Assembly (NCBI GenBank): GCA_009780115.1
Contig: WRAQ01000033.1
Coordinates: forward strand, 1-36,143
Direction: 5' to 3'
DNA: 36,143 nt
DNA from: Lachnospiraceae bacterium
GTDB lineage: Bacteria; Bacillota; Clostridia; Lachnospirales; Lachnospiraceae
The translations under genes were made by a program, and so were the position numbers. Shown piece after piece: positions 16,261-24,816 of the stretch (positions are counted from its first letter, which is position 1; each line of letters opens with the position of its first letter). The notes below the pieces were generated by a model, which was not told the origin of the DNA, made no database searches, and saw nothing but the letters and a program-made list of their open reading frames with translations.

Positions 16261-17548
16261 AATTTTTGTACTTCTCCTTGTCTGCCTTATGACACCTTAC
16301 CGTTAAGCTAACCCCGTCTTCTAAATACTCACGGGATTTGACTTCCGCATTTTCCATAAAAAACGAAGCAACAGTACCCTCGCTATAGGGAATCAATAAA
16401 TCCATCACAATATAATCGGAATAAACCTTATCCAATATCATTTCTACTAACTCTGTCAAACCTATCCGTTTACTTGCCGACATATAAATCCGGTTTTCAT
16501 CCATTTTAAAAGGGATGTCTTCCATACATTTATCTGCCTTATTATATATCGTAATCATGGGAATATGAGCCGCCCCCAACTCATTTAAGGTCATCATAGT
16601 ATCATTAATCTGCTCTTGATGCTGGTCATCGGCAAAATCAATAACATGAAGCAACAGGTCGGCATTTTTGACCTCTTCAAGTGTTGAATGGAAAGCTTTA
16701 ACTAAACTATGGGGTAAGTGGTGGATAAAACCGACCGTATCTGAAAGTAAAAAATCCTGATTATTGCCGGTTTCAATCCGTCTGATTGTCGTATCCAAAG
16801 TCGCAAAAAGCATATCTTTTTCCAAGACTTTTTTTTCATCGTTTTCCATATAAGTATCAACCATTGCATTCAAAATCGTTGATTTTCCGGCATTGGTATA
16901 TCCAACAAGCGAAACTAACGGAAGCCGGGAAGCCATCCGCTTCTTGCGCTTCACTTCACGGCCGGCGGCGACTTCTTTTAGCTCTCTCCTTAGTTCATCA
17001 AGACGGCGGTTGATTTTGCGCCGGTCGAGTTCCAGCTTTTTCTCACCAATACCGCGGCTCGATTTACTGCCGCTTGTCCCGGCCTGTCTTGTTAACGCTT
17101 CGTGCATTCCAACAAGACGGGGAAGCAAATACTGAAGTTTGGCTGTTTCCACCTGCAACTTCGCTTCACTACTTTCCGCCCTTTGTTCAAAAATATCCAA
17201 AATCAAGGCGGTGCGGTCCATTACCGGCAGGCCGATCTCTTTCTGCAAGTTACGTAATTGGGTGGGAGAAAGGGAATCATAAAAAACGATAATATCTGCT
17301 TCTAAGGCCAGGGCCGCTTCGCGTATTTCATCGACTTTTCCGCTGCCGACATATAATGAACGGTGCTTTTCCGGCATGTTTTGGGTTAAAACACCAACGA
17401 CTTCCATTTGATTTGCGCAGGCCAACTTTTCCAGTTCGTTCATGCAAGCATCAAAATCAGTCTCATCCCCGGTATTCACCCCGACAAGAACTGCACGTTC
17501 ATATTCTTCATTATTTTCGATAGCAAGGATTTTTTCATTTTGGTTCAT
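16244..17548 (-). CDS. hflX: Ribosome-associated GTPase HflX
   Basis: The 434-residue protein has the HflX N-terminal domain (SLYVGSGKVDEI, DIIVFYDSLSPTQLRNLQKE), a basic coiled linker ending ELRRELKEV, and a GTPase domain with G1 GYTNAGKST, G3 DTVGF, and G4 YNKADK. HflX splits stalled 70S ribosomes under stress. GGAGG lies six bases before ATG. It overlaps the pseudouridine synthase downstream, and 56 bases separate it from aroA upstream. Confidence 0.95.
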   Translation of the reverse strand: MNQNEKILAIENNEEYERAVLVGVNTGDETDFDACMNELEKLACANQMEVVGVLTQNMPEKHRSLYVGSGKVDEIREAALALEADIIVFYDSLSPTQLRNLQKEIGLPVMDRTALILDIFEQRAESSEAKLQVETAKLQYLLPRLVGMHEALTRQAGTSGSKSSRGIGEKKLELDRRKINRRLDELRRELKEVAAGREVKRKKRMASRLPLVSLVGYTNAGKSTILNAMVDTYMENDEKKVLEKDMLFATLDTTIRRIETGNNQDFLLSDTVGFIHHLPHSLVKAFHSTLEEVKNADLLLHVIDFADDQHQEQINDTMMTLNELGAAHIPMITIYNKADKCMEDIPFKMDENRIYMSASKRIGLTELVEMILDKVYSDYIVMDLLIPYSEGTVASFFMENAEVKSREYLEDGVSLTVRCHKADKEKYKNYERKA

Positions 17549-17604
17549 TTAAGCCCTCCAACGCAGATGTCTAAATCAATTTTACAAAGAATTGTAAACA
17601 ATGC

Positions 17605-18951
17605 TTATAATGCGCCGCTGCCGGGCGGCGCTATTTTATCAATAACCGTAAAATAGTCAGCAAATGTTTTCGCTGAACACCCCGGATTTTTAATCGAAAT
17701 CCGGCCGGTTTTTAAACCAATCAGCGTAAAAGCCATCGCTATTCGGTGATCTTCATATGTCTCTATTTCAAAATCATTATTAAGTGTTTCAGAACCTAAC
17801 GGTTTTATCAAAATTCCGGTTTCATTTTCGATTAAATCACAATCTACCCCTAGCAATTGCAACTCTGTTTTCGCGGCTAAAAGCCGGTCGGATTCCTGGT
17901 AGCGGATATGCGCAACATTGGTAATCTTTGTTTCCGAACCGGCAAAAGGGGCAATCGCCGCAAGGGTCAAAACCTGGTCGGAAAAATCCTGCATATCTAC
18001 TATCGCTCCGTTATAATTATCTAAATCTTTTCCGTCTAAACAAATACCGGCTTCGGTTTCATAAAATTTGCATCCCATTTTCTCAAGCAGATATAAGAAT
18101 TTCAAATCACCTTGTAATGAATCCCTAAAAACATTTTTTACCAATACCTTAGATTTAAGAAGCGGAGCCATTGCATAAAAATAACAAGCTGCTGAAATAT
18201 CCGGTTCGATTAAATATTCATTAAGGCCGAAAGTATTATTATGGCTGATTGTATATGTTTTATCATCTTTTTTGACATCAATTCCAAACTCCGCCATTAT
18301 CTTAAGCGTTAAGTTTATATAAGCGCCCCCGGTACGTTCGCCGCAAAGCTTGATTGTAAGCCCCGGCCTTACAACCGTTCCAGCCATTAATAAAGCGCTG
18401 GCAAATTGACTGCTTTTATTTGTATCAACGGAAATCAGAGGGAAATCTTTATATATTGGGGAATTGTCCTTGCCGTCAAATTCTGACAAAATTTTAAGCG
18501 GGAAGTACCCTTCTTTTTCCAGGCACTCTACCCGGGTGCCCAAAGAACGCAAAACCTCTATTACCGGGGCCATCGGCCGCTTTTTCATCTGCCCCGATGA
18601 GTTAATAACATATTCGCCGCCGCAAACCCCCAAAACTACTGTAAGAAACCGCGCTGCCGTCCCGGCACTTCGAACATTAATCTCCGCCTTATTGTTTGGT
18701 ATTTTACCCCCGCCGCCATATACTAATACTTCTTTTTCTGCTTCATTTATCTCAAGCCGGAAACCAAGTACTAAAAGGCAATCAAGCATTGCGAAAGTAT
18801 CGTCACTAAACAAAACCCCTTTCAATAAACACCTCTGTGCCGAAAGGGCGGCAAGTAATAACGCCCGGTTGGTAATGCTTTTCGAACCCGGCACCCTAAC
18901 AATAATATCACTATTCCCCACATATTTTTCTACTTTATATAAATCATTCAC
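17605..18951 (-). CDS. aroA: EPSP synthase (3-phosphoshikimate 1-carboxyvinyltransferase)
   Basis: The 448-residue enzyme makes EPSP from shikimate-3-phosphate and phosphoenolpyruvate. The substrate motifs PGSKSITNRALLLAALS, RSAGTAARFLT and SGQMKKRPM are present, followed by RYQESDRL and the C-terminal YEDHRIAMAF. The glycine-rich loop reads SAGTAARFL. There is no good ribosome binding site before the ATG, and the promoter -10 ends only seven bases before it, so the mRNA is probably leaderless. It is transcribed divergently from the DAHP synthase of the same pathway. Confidence 0.95.
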   Translation of the reverse strand: MNDLYKVEKYVGNSDIIVRVPGSKSITNRALLLAALSAQRCLLKGVLFSDDTFAMLDCLLVLGFRLEINEAEKEVLVYGGGGKIPNNKAEINVRSAGTAARFLTVVLGVCGGEYVINSSGQMKKRPMAPVIEVLRSLGTRVECLEKEGYFPLKILSEFDGKDNSPIYKDFPLISVDTNKSSQFASALLMAGTVVRPGLTIKLCGERTGGAYINLTLKIMAEFGIDVKKDDKTYTISHNNTFGLNEYLIEPDISAACYFYAMAPLLKSKVLVKNVFRDSLQGDLKFLYLLEKMGCKFYETEAGICLDGKDLDNYNGAIVDMQDFSDQVLTLAAIAPFAGSETKITNVAHIRYQESDRLLAAKTELQLLGVDCDLIENETGILIKPLGSETLNNDFEIETYEDHRIAMAFTLIGLKTGRISIKNPGCSAKTFADYFTVIDKIAPPGSGAL

Positions 18952-18958
18952 GAGCTAT

Positions 18959-19017
18959 ATTATACATGATTTAATAAACTAAGGCAACTTGACGTAGATA
19001 ACTTGTCATAATATAAT
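18959..19017. promoter_or_regulatory. Back-to-back promoters of aroA and DAHP synthase
   Basis: Minus strand, for aroA: TTGCCT (18982-18987), 17 bp, TATAAT (18959-18964). Plus strand, for DAHP synthase: TTGACG (18989-18994), 17 bp, TATAAT (19012-19017). The two -35 boxes are separated by a single base pair, so polymerases binding there should interfere, or be controlled by one regulator. Confidence 0.7.
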
Positions 19018-19020
19018 ATT

Positions 19021-19054
19021 CAGATACTAGTGCGGAGCAGTCCGTAAGTATCTG
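19021..19054 (+). promoter_or_regulatory. Hairpin in the DAHP synthase leader
   Basis: CAGATACT and AGTATCTG form an 8-bp stem. Above it, CGGA/TCCG closes a GCAG loop. It starts four bases after the -10, at the likely 5' end of the transcript, about 90 bases before the start codon. No known leader family was recognised. Confidence 0.5.
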
Positions 19055-19109
19055 GGTCAAAATGCTTTCTGGCCTCAACACTAAAAACGAGATTTGATTG
19101 GAGACTTAA

Positions 19110-20135
19110 ATGGCATTTGAATTTATAAAAAAACTTCCTACCCCTGACATCATCCGGACCGAATACCCCCTTCCGGAAAATCTGGCCCGTCTGAAACAGG
19201 AACGGGACGAAGAAATTAAAAAGGTTATTACCGGAAAAAGTAAAAAATTTCTTGTTATTATTGGCCCTTGCTCGGCCGACAATGAAGATTCTGTCTGCGA
19301 TTATATCAGCCGCCTCGCCGTGATAAATGATAAAGTAAAAGAAAAATTAATTCTTATTCCCCGTATTTATACTAATAAGCCGCGTACCACCGGTGACGGG
19401 TACAAGGGCATCAGCCATCAACCCGACCCGGAAAAGAAACCCGACTTTCTTGCCGGCCTTGTCGCAATGCGCGAAATGCACATCCGGGCAATCAGGGAAT
19501 CCGGGCTCACCGCCGCCGATGAAATGCTATATCCGGAGAATTGGCGTTATGTCTCCGATATTCTTTCTTATGTGGCGATTGGGGCACGTTCCGTTGAAGA
19601 CCAGCAGCACCGCCTTACTGTCAGTGGTTTTGATGTTCCCGCCGGAATGAAAAATCCTACCAGCGGCGACTTTACCGTGATGCTTAATTCGGTATATGCT
19701 GCTCAGCAAAGCCATTCCTTTGTTTATCGCGGCTGGGAAGTGAATACTACCGGAAACCCTTTGGCCCATACCGTTCTTCGCGGGGCGGTCAACAACTTAG
19801 GCCAGAGCATCCCTAATTATCATTACGAAGATTTACATTTACTTTTAGATCTATATAATGAAAGAAACTTGGCTAATCCGGCCTGTATTATTGACTCAAA
19901 CCATAACAATTCCAATAAACAATACAAAGAACAAATCCGGATAGTTAAAGAAGTAATGCACAGCCGCAAGCTAAGTGCCGAAATTCATGATTTAGTTAAG
20001 GGTGTTATGATTGAAAGTTATATTGAAGAAGGTTATCAAAAGATTGGTGAAGGGGTTTACGGGCGCTCAATTACCGACCCGTGCTTAGGTTGGGATGATA
20101 CCGAGCGGCTGATTTATGATATTGCGGATTATTAA
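19110..20135 (+). CDS. DAHP synthase (3-deoxy-7-phosphoheptulonate synthase)
   Basis: A 341-residue type I (AroF/G/H-like) enzyme that condenses phosphoenolpyruvate with erythrose-4-phosphate, the entry step to aromatic amino acids. The motifs include IGPCSADNED, PRIYTNKPRTTG, GYKGISHQPD, GARSVEDQQHR, GMKNPTSGDF and DSNHNNSNKQ. The length matches the family. GGAG lies six bases before ATG. A near-identical but frameshifted copy of its last 227 bp lies 3.6 kb downstream at 23483-23708. It converges on a small gene 27 bp away. Confidence 0.95.
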   Translation: MAFEFIKKLPTPDIIRTEYPLPENLARLKQERDEEIKKVITGKSKKFLVIIGPCSADNEDSVCDYISRLAVINDKVKEKLILIPRIYTNKPRTTGDGYKGISHQPDPEKKPDFLAGLVAMREMHIRAIRESGLTAADEMLYPENWRYVSDILSYVAIGARSVEDQQHRLTVSGFDVPAGMKNPTSGDFTVMLNSVYAAQQSHSFVYRGWEVNTTGNPLAHTVLRGAVNNLGQSIPNYHYEDLHLLLDLYNERNLANPACIIDSNHNNSNKQYKEQIRIVKEVMHSRKLSAEIHDLVKGVMIESYIEEGYQKIGEGVYGRSITDPCLGWDDTERLIYDIADY

Positions 20136-20162
20136 ATCATTTCAATAAGAATACGAACAAGT

Positions 20163-20591
20163 TTACTTTATTTTCCCATTAATATATAGCACCACATTTG
20201 CAAACGTTTTATTTAAATTATCTTTTAAAAAAATAATTCGTTCATCACTTATTTGATTATTAGCCTTTAATATTAACTCTATTGAATATTGAATAAGTTC
20301 TTTATCGAAGTAAATTATCGCATTTGCAGTTTCTATATTTTCTTCATTCATGAACATATCTTCAATTGTAATTTTAAGATGAGTGCGATATAAATCATTT
20401 GTGAATATCTCTATATTTCTAAGTACTAAATAATTTTCATGTTCCTCACAATCACAATTTTCATCATGCTGACCTACCTTTTCGAAATTTATATTCCATA
20501 ATTGGTAGATATTAAGACCAGCAATCAAAATAATGAAAGTTACAAATAAAATCCATAATATGTTTTTTGCTTTTGAATTTATTGTTTTCAT
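20163..20591 (-). CDS. Small single-pass membrane protein, unknown
   Basis: A 142-residue protein with one N-terminal membrane segment (NILWILFVTFIILIAGLNIY) and an acidic extracellular part with a short Cys-x-Cys cluster (HDENCDCEEHEN). It is AT-rich and Lys/Asn/Ile-rich compared with the neighbouring housekeeping genes. No family was recognised. It starts 24 bp after the solute-binding lipoprotein stop, so it is probably the last gene of that module. Its ribosome binding site is weak. Confidence 0.65.
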   Translation of the reverse strand: MKTINSKAKNILWILFVTFIILIAGLNIYQLWNINFEKVGQHDENCDCEEHENYLVLRNIEIFTNDLYRTHLKITIEDMFMNEENIETANAIIYFDKELIQYSIELILKANNQISDERIIFLKDNLNKTFANVVLYINGKIK

Positions 20592-20615
20592 ATCGCACCA
20601 CTTTTTTAAGTATCC

Positions 20616-22916
20616 TTAGTTTATTTCCTTAAGATAAAGACTGACCCGGTTCTGAACCACCACCGCAACCTGTTCCGGGGTTTTCTGTCCGGTAAAATAG
20701 GAGTAAGCCTCTTCAATAATGATATTCATAATAAAATCATCAGTTAAGTTAATGTAATCCAAAGAATGAACCAACTCTAAAACCCGCTCAATTTCCCGGT
20801 CAGTCGGTGGCAATACACCCCACGTCTCGTAAGTATCCTTCTTTTTAGCCTCGCGTACTAAAAATTCCAAAGCTGAATTTTTCACCGGAAATCCTGAAAG
20901 AGAACTCATTAATCCCGCTCCGGCGGTTTCTTGAAAATCAATCAGTAAGTATTTAGCAAATTCCCATGCCCCCCCTTTTTCTTTAGCACTTTCAAAAATC
21001 GCGAAAAGGTCGCGGGGATTACAAATAGAACCGTTTGAAACTACTTCATCGGTTGGGACTCCGATGTAAATTATTTCCTCACCAAAGCTATTGGCTTTTA
21101 TTGACTGCGGATGAAACCCGCTCATATTATCAAAGGCATAAAAATAAGGCAGCCATAAAAGCGGCGGATTACTTGAGTGAAAATCCATCGGAGCTGTATA
21201 ATCCTCACGATTAAGCGGAAAACGGTCAGTCTTCTTAAGCAATTGTGTGAAGCTTAAATTTTCAAAAGAACAGGTGCCGGTTTCAAAATTGACAAAATCA
21301 CCCATCTTCTGGGTCAGCATCGTGGAAAGAAACTCTTCTTTAGTAATTGCATGTCCGTCATAAGCAAAATCCGGAGCGGTTCCTATTGGCAGGATATTGT
21401 CCGGGCGGCCTTCCAAAAAGGCATCGTATTCATTCCATGTAAAACTTAATCGCTCACCCCATTCAGAAACCCTACCCATTAAGGTAGTAATGCTAAATGA
21501 GGTGGTGCCAAAATTAAGTTTGCCATTGGCTTCCAGTAGTTTGAATATATTGGTCAAGTAATCATTTTTATCAAAATCAGGGTCATTATCCATCAACTTA
21601 TTTAAGTCAGCGAATAAACCTTTCGCGGCATAACCTAAGTTCGGCGAATTGCGAGCGAGAAATACCATGTCCGGTATATATCCGGCAGTAAGATCGATAT
21701 TAAAGGCATTGATGACATCGTCCTCAACCCGATTAGAGCGCGAATCTGAATAAGCTTTTACTTCAACACGGTAATCAGGGTTTGTTTTATTAAAATTAGC
21801 AACTACGCTCATAAACTTTTCATCTGTATACAAAGTAGCGACATTTATGATTTTTTTGCGGTTATTATCATTTTTTAAAGCCCCCGCTTTCGTTAACTTG
21901 GTAATGATCGTCTTTCCATCTGATGGATTAATGCTGGTGGAAGATGGAACATATGTAAGGGTGTATAACAAGTCGTCAGCCATAATAGTATGCTTGTATG
22001 TCGAAGTAATATTAACACTTTCAGCAGTCCAGTTTAGCAGTTCCGTACGTTCCCCCTTTAAGTTGGAGCCATAGACCTTGAGTCTTGATACCATAATCAT
22101 ATCGTAATCACCGCTTCCGCCAAGAAAAGTATAACTAAACGTATTAGCAAGTTCAGCCGCTTTAGCCCTTTGTTCCTTATTGCATATATCTGAACATTCG
22201 ATACAGACACAAGATATTGACATTTCTGCTTTTGGGTCTTCTAAGGCACCATTATCAAGAGTCCTGACAAAGACACGCCCATCTTTAAGTCTAAATAAAT
22301 CCATGATATTATCATTCGATTTATTATTCAGTTCGATTTTTTTACCATTCTCATTAAGAACTATAAGCTCACCAAGCCTACCTTCAATACTGATAAAACT
22401 TCCTTCTAAAAAATAGAAATATACTTCTTTATCATAACCTAAGCCAACAACAAGAGAGTCCTTATAATTAGCATAATGCAATCCATTTTCCTTATCCAAA
22501 TCAATTGTTTTGATAAGGTTTCCAGCATGATTGAAGCACATTATTACGTATTCATCTTTCATGCCGTAAACTTGATTTTTTTTGGAACCAATGACCCATA
22601 TTCTACCCAATGAATCTACATTAGCAAGATAGCCATTGATTTCATCAAGTTTAACATCGCTTATAATATTACCATCTATATTAAGGGTAATCGCTCTAAT
22701 AACCGGATATGAAAACCCATCTACTTCTTCACTACCGATACCAACAAGAATTAACTTATTTTCAAAAAAAGTAAAATCAAGAACCTGACCGACTTTTAAG
22801 TCAGTAGCAATTTCATCATAGGAATATAAAAAACCGCGGTCAATTACATCGTTTTTACATCCTGATATAATGAATACTGTTAATATAAAGATTACAAAAA
22901 GGACTACTTTTTTCAT
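20616..22916 (-). CDS. Large lipoprotein: propeller-like N-terminus plus solute-binding domain
   Basis: About 766 residues. A signal peptide ends in a lipobox (FIISGC, Cys20), so it is anchored outside the membrane. Up to about residue 355 the sequence has repeated beta-type segments (GRIWVIG, GRVFVRTLDNG) suggestive of a propeller. From about 360 (INVATLYTDEKFMSVVANFN) it resembles family 1 extracellular solute-binding proteins of ABC transporters. A CVCIECSDIC cysteine cluster lies near residue 240. I chose the ATG at 22916 because GGAG lies six bases before it. No ABC permease or ATPase gene is nearby, so it may be a sensor or an orphan binding protein. Confidence 0.8.
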   Translation of the reverse strand: MKKVVLFVIFILTVFIISGCKNDVIDRGFLYSYDEIATDLKVGQVLDFTFFENKLILVGIGSEEVDGFSYPVIRAITLNIDGNIISDVKLDEINGYLANVDSLGRIWVIGSKKNQVYGMKDEYVIMCFNHAGNLIKTIDLDKENGLHYANYKDSLVVGLGYDKEVYFYFLEGSFISIEGRLGELIVLNENGKKIELNNKSNDNIMDLFRLKDGRVFVRTLDNGALEDPKAEMSISCVCIECSDICNKEQRAKAAELANTFSYTFLGGSGDYDMIMVSRLKVYGSNLKGERTELLNWTAESVNITSTYKHTIMADDLLYTLTYVPSSTSINPSDGKTIITKLTKAGALKNDNNRKKIINVATLYTDEKFMSVVANFNKTNPDYRVEVKAYSDSRSNRVEDDVINAFNIDLTAGYIPDMVFLARNSPNLGYAAKGLFADLNKLMDNDPDFDKNDYLTNIFKLLEANGKLNFGTTSFSITTLMGRVSEWGERLSFTWNEYDAFLEGRPDNILPIGTAPDFAYDGHAITKEEFLSTMLTQKMGDFVNFETGTCSFENLSFTQLLKKTDRFPLNREDYTAPMDFHSSNPPLLWLPYFYAFDNMSGFHPQSIKANSFGEEIIYIGVPTDEVVSNGSICNPRDLFAIFESAKEKGGAWEFAKYLLIDFQETAGAGLMSSLSGFPVKNSALEFLVREAKKKDTYETWGVLPPTDREIERVLELVHSLDYINLTDDFIMNIIIEEAYSYFTGQKTPEQVAVVVQNRVSLYLKEIN

Positions 22917-23007
22917 CTTTTGCTCCATTCTATCATATAATCTGATACATCATTAGGTTTTACGAGGCAGCATAAATACTCAACTCTGCCGCCTCGTAAA
23001 TCGAATA

Positions 23008-23283
23008 TTAACATCTAAAATGACGTGTTGAAATCAATACATTCTTTGTGCCGGTTGGTGCGTGGCAATTACCGCAAAAGGCATCCCTATTTTCATAGGT
23101 TGAAATAATATAGCAAAGTGTTTCCTGAAGCCAGCATGTGCTATTAAGGGAAAAATCATAATTCTTACTACCCGTTAAATTCTGGTTATGTGGCGGATGT
23201 GGGAAAGAGGTTTGAGCATGTGCAAGTAATGACATACTAAAAAGCATTACTGTTACTGCAATGATTGTCACTATTCTTTTCAT
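23008..23283 (-). CDS. Small secreted cysteine-rich protein with a CxxCH motif
   Basis: Starting at 23283 (GGAGAA just before ATG), the protein has 91 residues. A clear signal peptide ends near LLAHAQ. The mature part is about 68 residues with five cysteines, including FCGNCHAPTG. CxxCH is the heme-attachment motif of c-type cytochromes, but a single motif in so small a protein is not proof; disulfides or metal binding are alternatives. No family was recognised. A promoter and a 17-bp palindrome precede it. Confidence 0.65.
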   Translation of the reverse strand: MKRIVTIIAVTVMLFSMSLLAHAQTSFPHPPHNQNLTGSKNYDFSLNSTCWLQETLCYIISTYENRDAFCGNCHAPTGTKNVLISTRHFRC

Positions 23284-23314
23284 AACTTCTCCTTTCATTG
23301 ATTTTTTTGTCAGC

Positions 23315-23331
23315 ATTTGCAATTTGCAAAT
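23315..23331. promoter_or_regulatory. 17-bp palindrome ahead of the small secreted gene
   Basis: ATTTGCAATTTGCAAAT is a perfect dyad around one central base. It lies about 50 bases downstream of the promoter -10 at 23382, in the leader, so it could be a repressor site. No regulator gene for it is visible nearby. Confidence 0.4.
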
Positions 23332-23381
23332 ATGTTATTAATCAGTTCCCCTTTTGCAATGACTGATATTGTTGTAAGGTT

Positions 23382-23410
23382 ATTATATATCATAAATTCC
23401 ATTAATGCAA
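23382..23410 (-). promoter_or_regulatory. Promoter of the secreted/lipoprotein module
   Basis: The minus-strand -35 TTGCAT (23405-23410), a 17-bp spacer and the -10 TATAAT (23382-23387). It could serve the small secreted protein, the large lipoprotein and the small membrane protein together, since these follow one another on the same strand. Confidence 0.65.
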
Positions 23411-23431
23411 ATGTTTCATAGGAAATTTTAC

Positions 23432-23472
23432 AGTTAAAGGGTAAGGACTATAACAGTCTTTGCCCTTTAACT
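23432..23472. terminator. 18-bp hairpin, possible terminator
   Basis: AGTTAAAGGGTAAGGACT pairs along its whole length with AGTCTTTGCCCTTTAACT (two wobble pairs, 5-base loop). Flanking T-runs are short. It lies between the module promoter and the DAHP synthase remnant and may stop transcription arriving from xerD. Confidence 0.5.
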
Positions 23473-23482
23473 ATTTCATGGG

Positions 23483-23708
23483 ATAACAATTCCAATAAAC
23501 AATACAAAGAACAAATCCGGATAGTCAAAGAAGTAATACCAGCCGCAAACTAAGTGCCGAAATTCATGATTTAGTTAAGGGTGTCATGATTGAAAGTTAT
23601 ATTGAAGAAGGTTATCAAAAGATTGGTGAAGGAGTTTACGGGCGCTCAATTACCGACCCGTGCTTAGGTTGGGATGATACCGAGCGGCTGATTTATGATA
23701 TTGCGGAT
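23483..23708 (+). pseudogene. Duplicated 3' fragment of the DAHP synthase gene
   Basis: These 226 bases match 19903-20129 with only a handful of changes. One is a single-base deletion near 23538 (AATGCACAGCC in the gene, AATACCAGCC here) that shifts the frame. The match stops just before the stop codon of the intact gene. It has no start or 5' part and cannot make an enzyme. It and the intact gene flank a 3.35-kb segment holding three minus-strand genes. Confidence 0.93.
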
Positions 23709-23769
23709 ACGCAATAATTCGTACTCAAAAGGTATTCTTTTTTCGTAAAGCATTAGTCAATATATTGCT

Positions 23770-24666
23770 TCACCGGCGCGGGTGCGCTTTAGCATATACA
23801 TCACGCAACCGGTTATGATGCATATTCGCATAAATCTGGGTCGTTGATATATCAGAGTGGCCGAGCATTTCTTGTACAATATGCAAATCGGCGCCATTTT
23901 CTACTAAATGAGCGGCAAAAGAATGCCGCAATGTATGCGGAGTTATATCGGCACTAATCCCGGCTTTTTTCGCATAAAATTTTATCAGCTTCCAAAATCC
24001 TTGCCGGCTCATTGGCTGCCCTGAACAATTCACAAACAAAAACTCATTCTCCGGATTCTCTATCATCCGCTCACGGCCTAAACTTATATATTTCATAATC
24101 GCTGTCCGTGCGGCATTACCAAAAGGGATAATCCGCTCTTTCCCGGCACTTTTATTGCTGTCAAAACATACAATATAACCCATTTGCAGGTTCAAACCCG
24201 TAACTTTTAGCGTGATAAGTTCAGTCACCCTGATACCGGTGGCATAAAGCAACTCCAACATCGCTTTATCACGAAGCTCTTTTGGGGAAGTTCCTGTTGG
24301 TTGCTCAAGTAAGCGGATTATTTCTGATGTTGATAAAACATCCGGTATTTTCTTTTCAATCCTCGGCGCCTTTAAAACATCAGAAACATCGGAAGCAATC
24401 ATTCCTTCTTTCATCATATAATAATAAAAGGCTTTTATTGAAGCAATATTGCGGGAAATAGTTGCTGCCGAAAATTTATTTTTCTCTAAAAATAAAATAT
24501 AAGAATTAAGATTTGTCACCGTAATTTCTGAAACCTTATCAATCCCCTGCTGTTGCATATAATGATTCACTTTATTCAAATCACGTCGATAAGACATAGC
24601 TGTATTAGCGGATGTTTTCTTGACATTATGTAAATAAGAAATGAATGAATTGATTACTTGTTCCAT
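23770..24666 (-). CDS. xerD: Tyrosine recombinase XerD
   Basis: From the ATG at 24666 (AGGAG 11 bases upstream) this gives 298 residues, the usual Xer length. It has a SAM-like N-terminal core-binding domain (SFISYLHNVKKTSANTAMSY) and a catalytic domain with Arg in YATGIRVTEL, His and Arg in PHTLRHSFAAHL, and His and Tyr in LGHSDISTTQIYANM. XerC/D resolve chromosome dimers at dif. The neighbouring spoIIM-like gene matches a known clostridial gene order, which favours the housekeeping recombinase over a phage integrase. Confidence 0.88.
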   Translation of the reverse strand: MEQVINSFISYLHNVKKTSANTAMSYRRDLNKVNHYMQQQGIDKVSEITVTNLNSYILFLEKNKFSAATISRNIASIKAFYYYMMKEGMIASDVSDVLKAPRIEKKIPDVLSTSEIIRLLEQPTGTSPKELRDKAMLELLYATGIRVTELITLKVTGLNLQMGYIVCFDSNKSAGKERIIPFGNAARTAIMKYISLGRERMIENPENEFLFVNCSGQPMSRQGFWKLIKFYAKKAGISADITPHTLRHSFAAHLVENGADLHIVQEMLGHSDISTTQIYANMHHNRLRDVYAKAHPRR

Positions 24667-24816
24667 AAAGTGTTTAGCTCCTATATGTTTCATTATAATC
24701 AGATTCCACTAGAAATGCAAACACATTTTTCCTTTATTTTACGCTATTTCCAGCCATTTTTTGCCAAATACAATATGTCGTTATTATTTCAAAAAAATAC
24801 ACCAGATATAGATTTA

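Noticed and set aside
23483-23495. lac operator-like GGATAACAATTCC, possible vector contamination
   Set aside because: The bases from ATAACAATTCC onward belong to the DAHP synthase fragment and occur in the intact gene too; the GG is flanking chance.
23770-24666. Phage or ICE integrase responsible for the duplicated DAHP synthase end
   Set aside because: It has XerD length and motifs and sits next to a spoIIM-like gene as in other Clostridia, so it is more likely the chromosomal recombinase; a role in the duplication cannot be shown.
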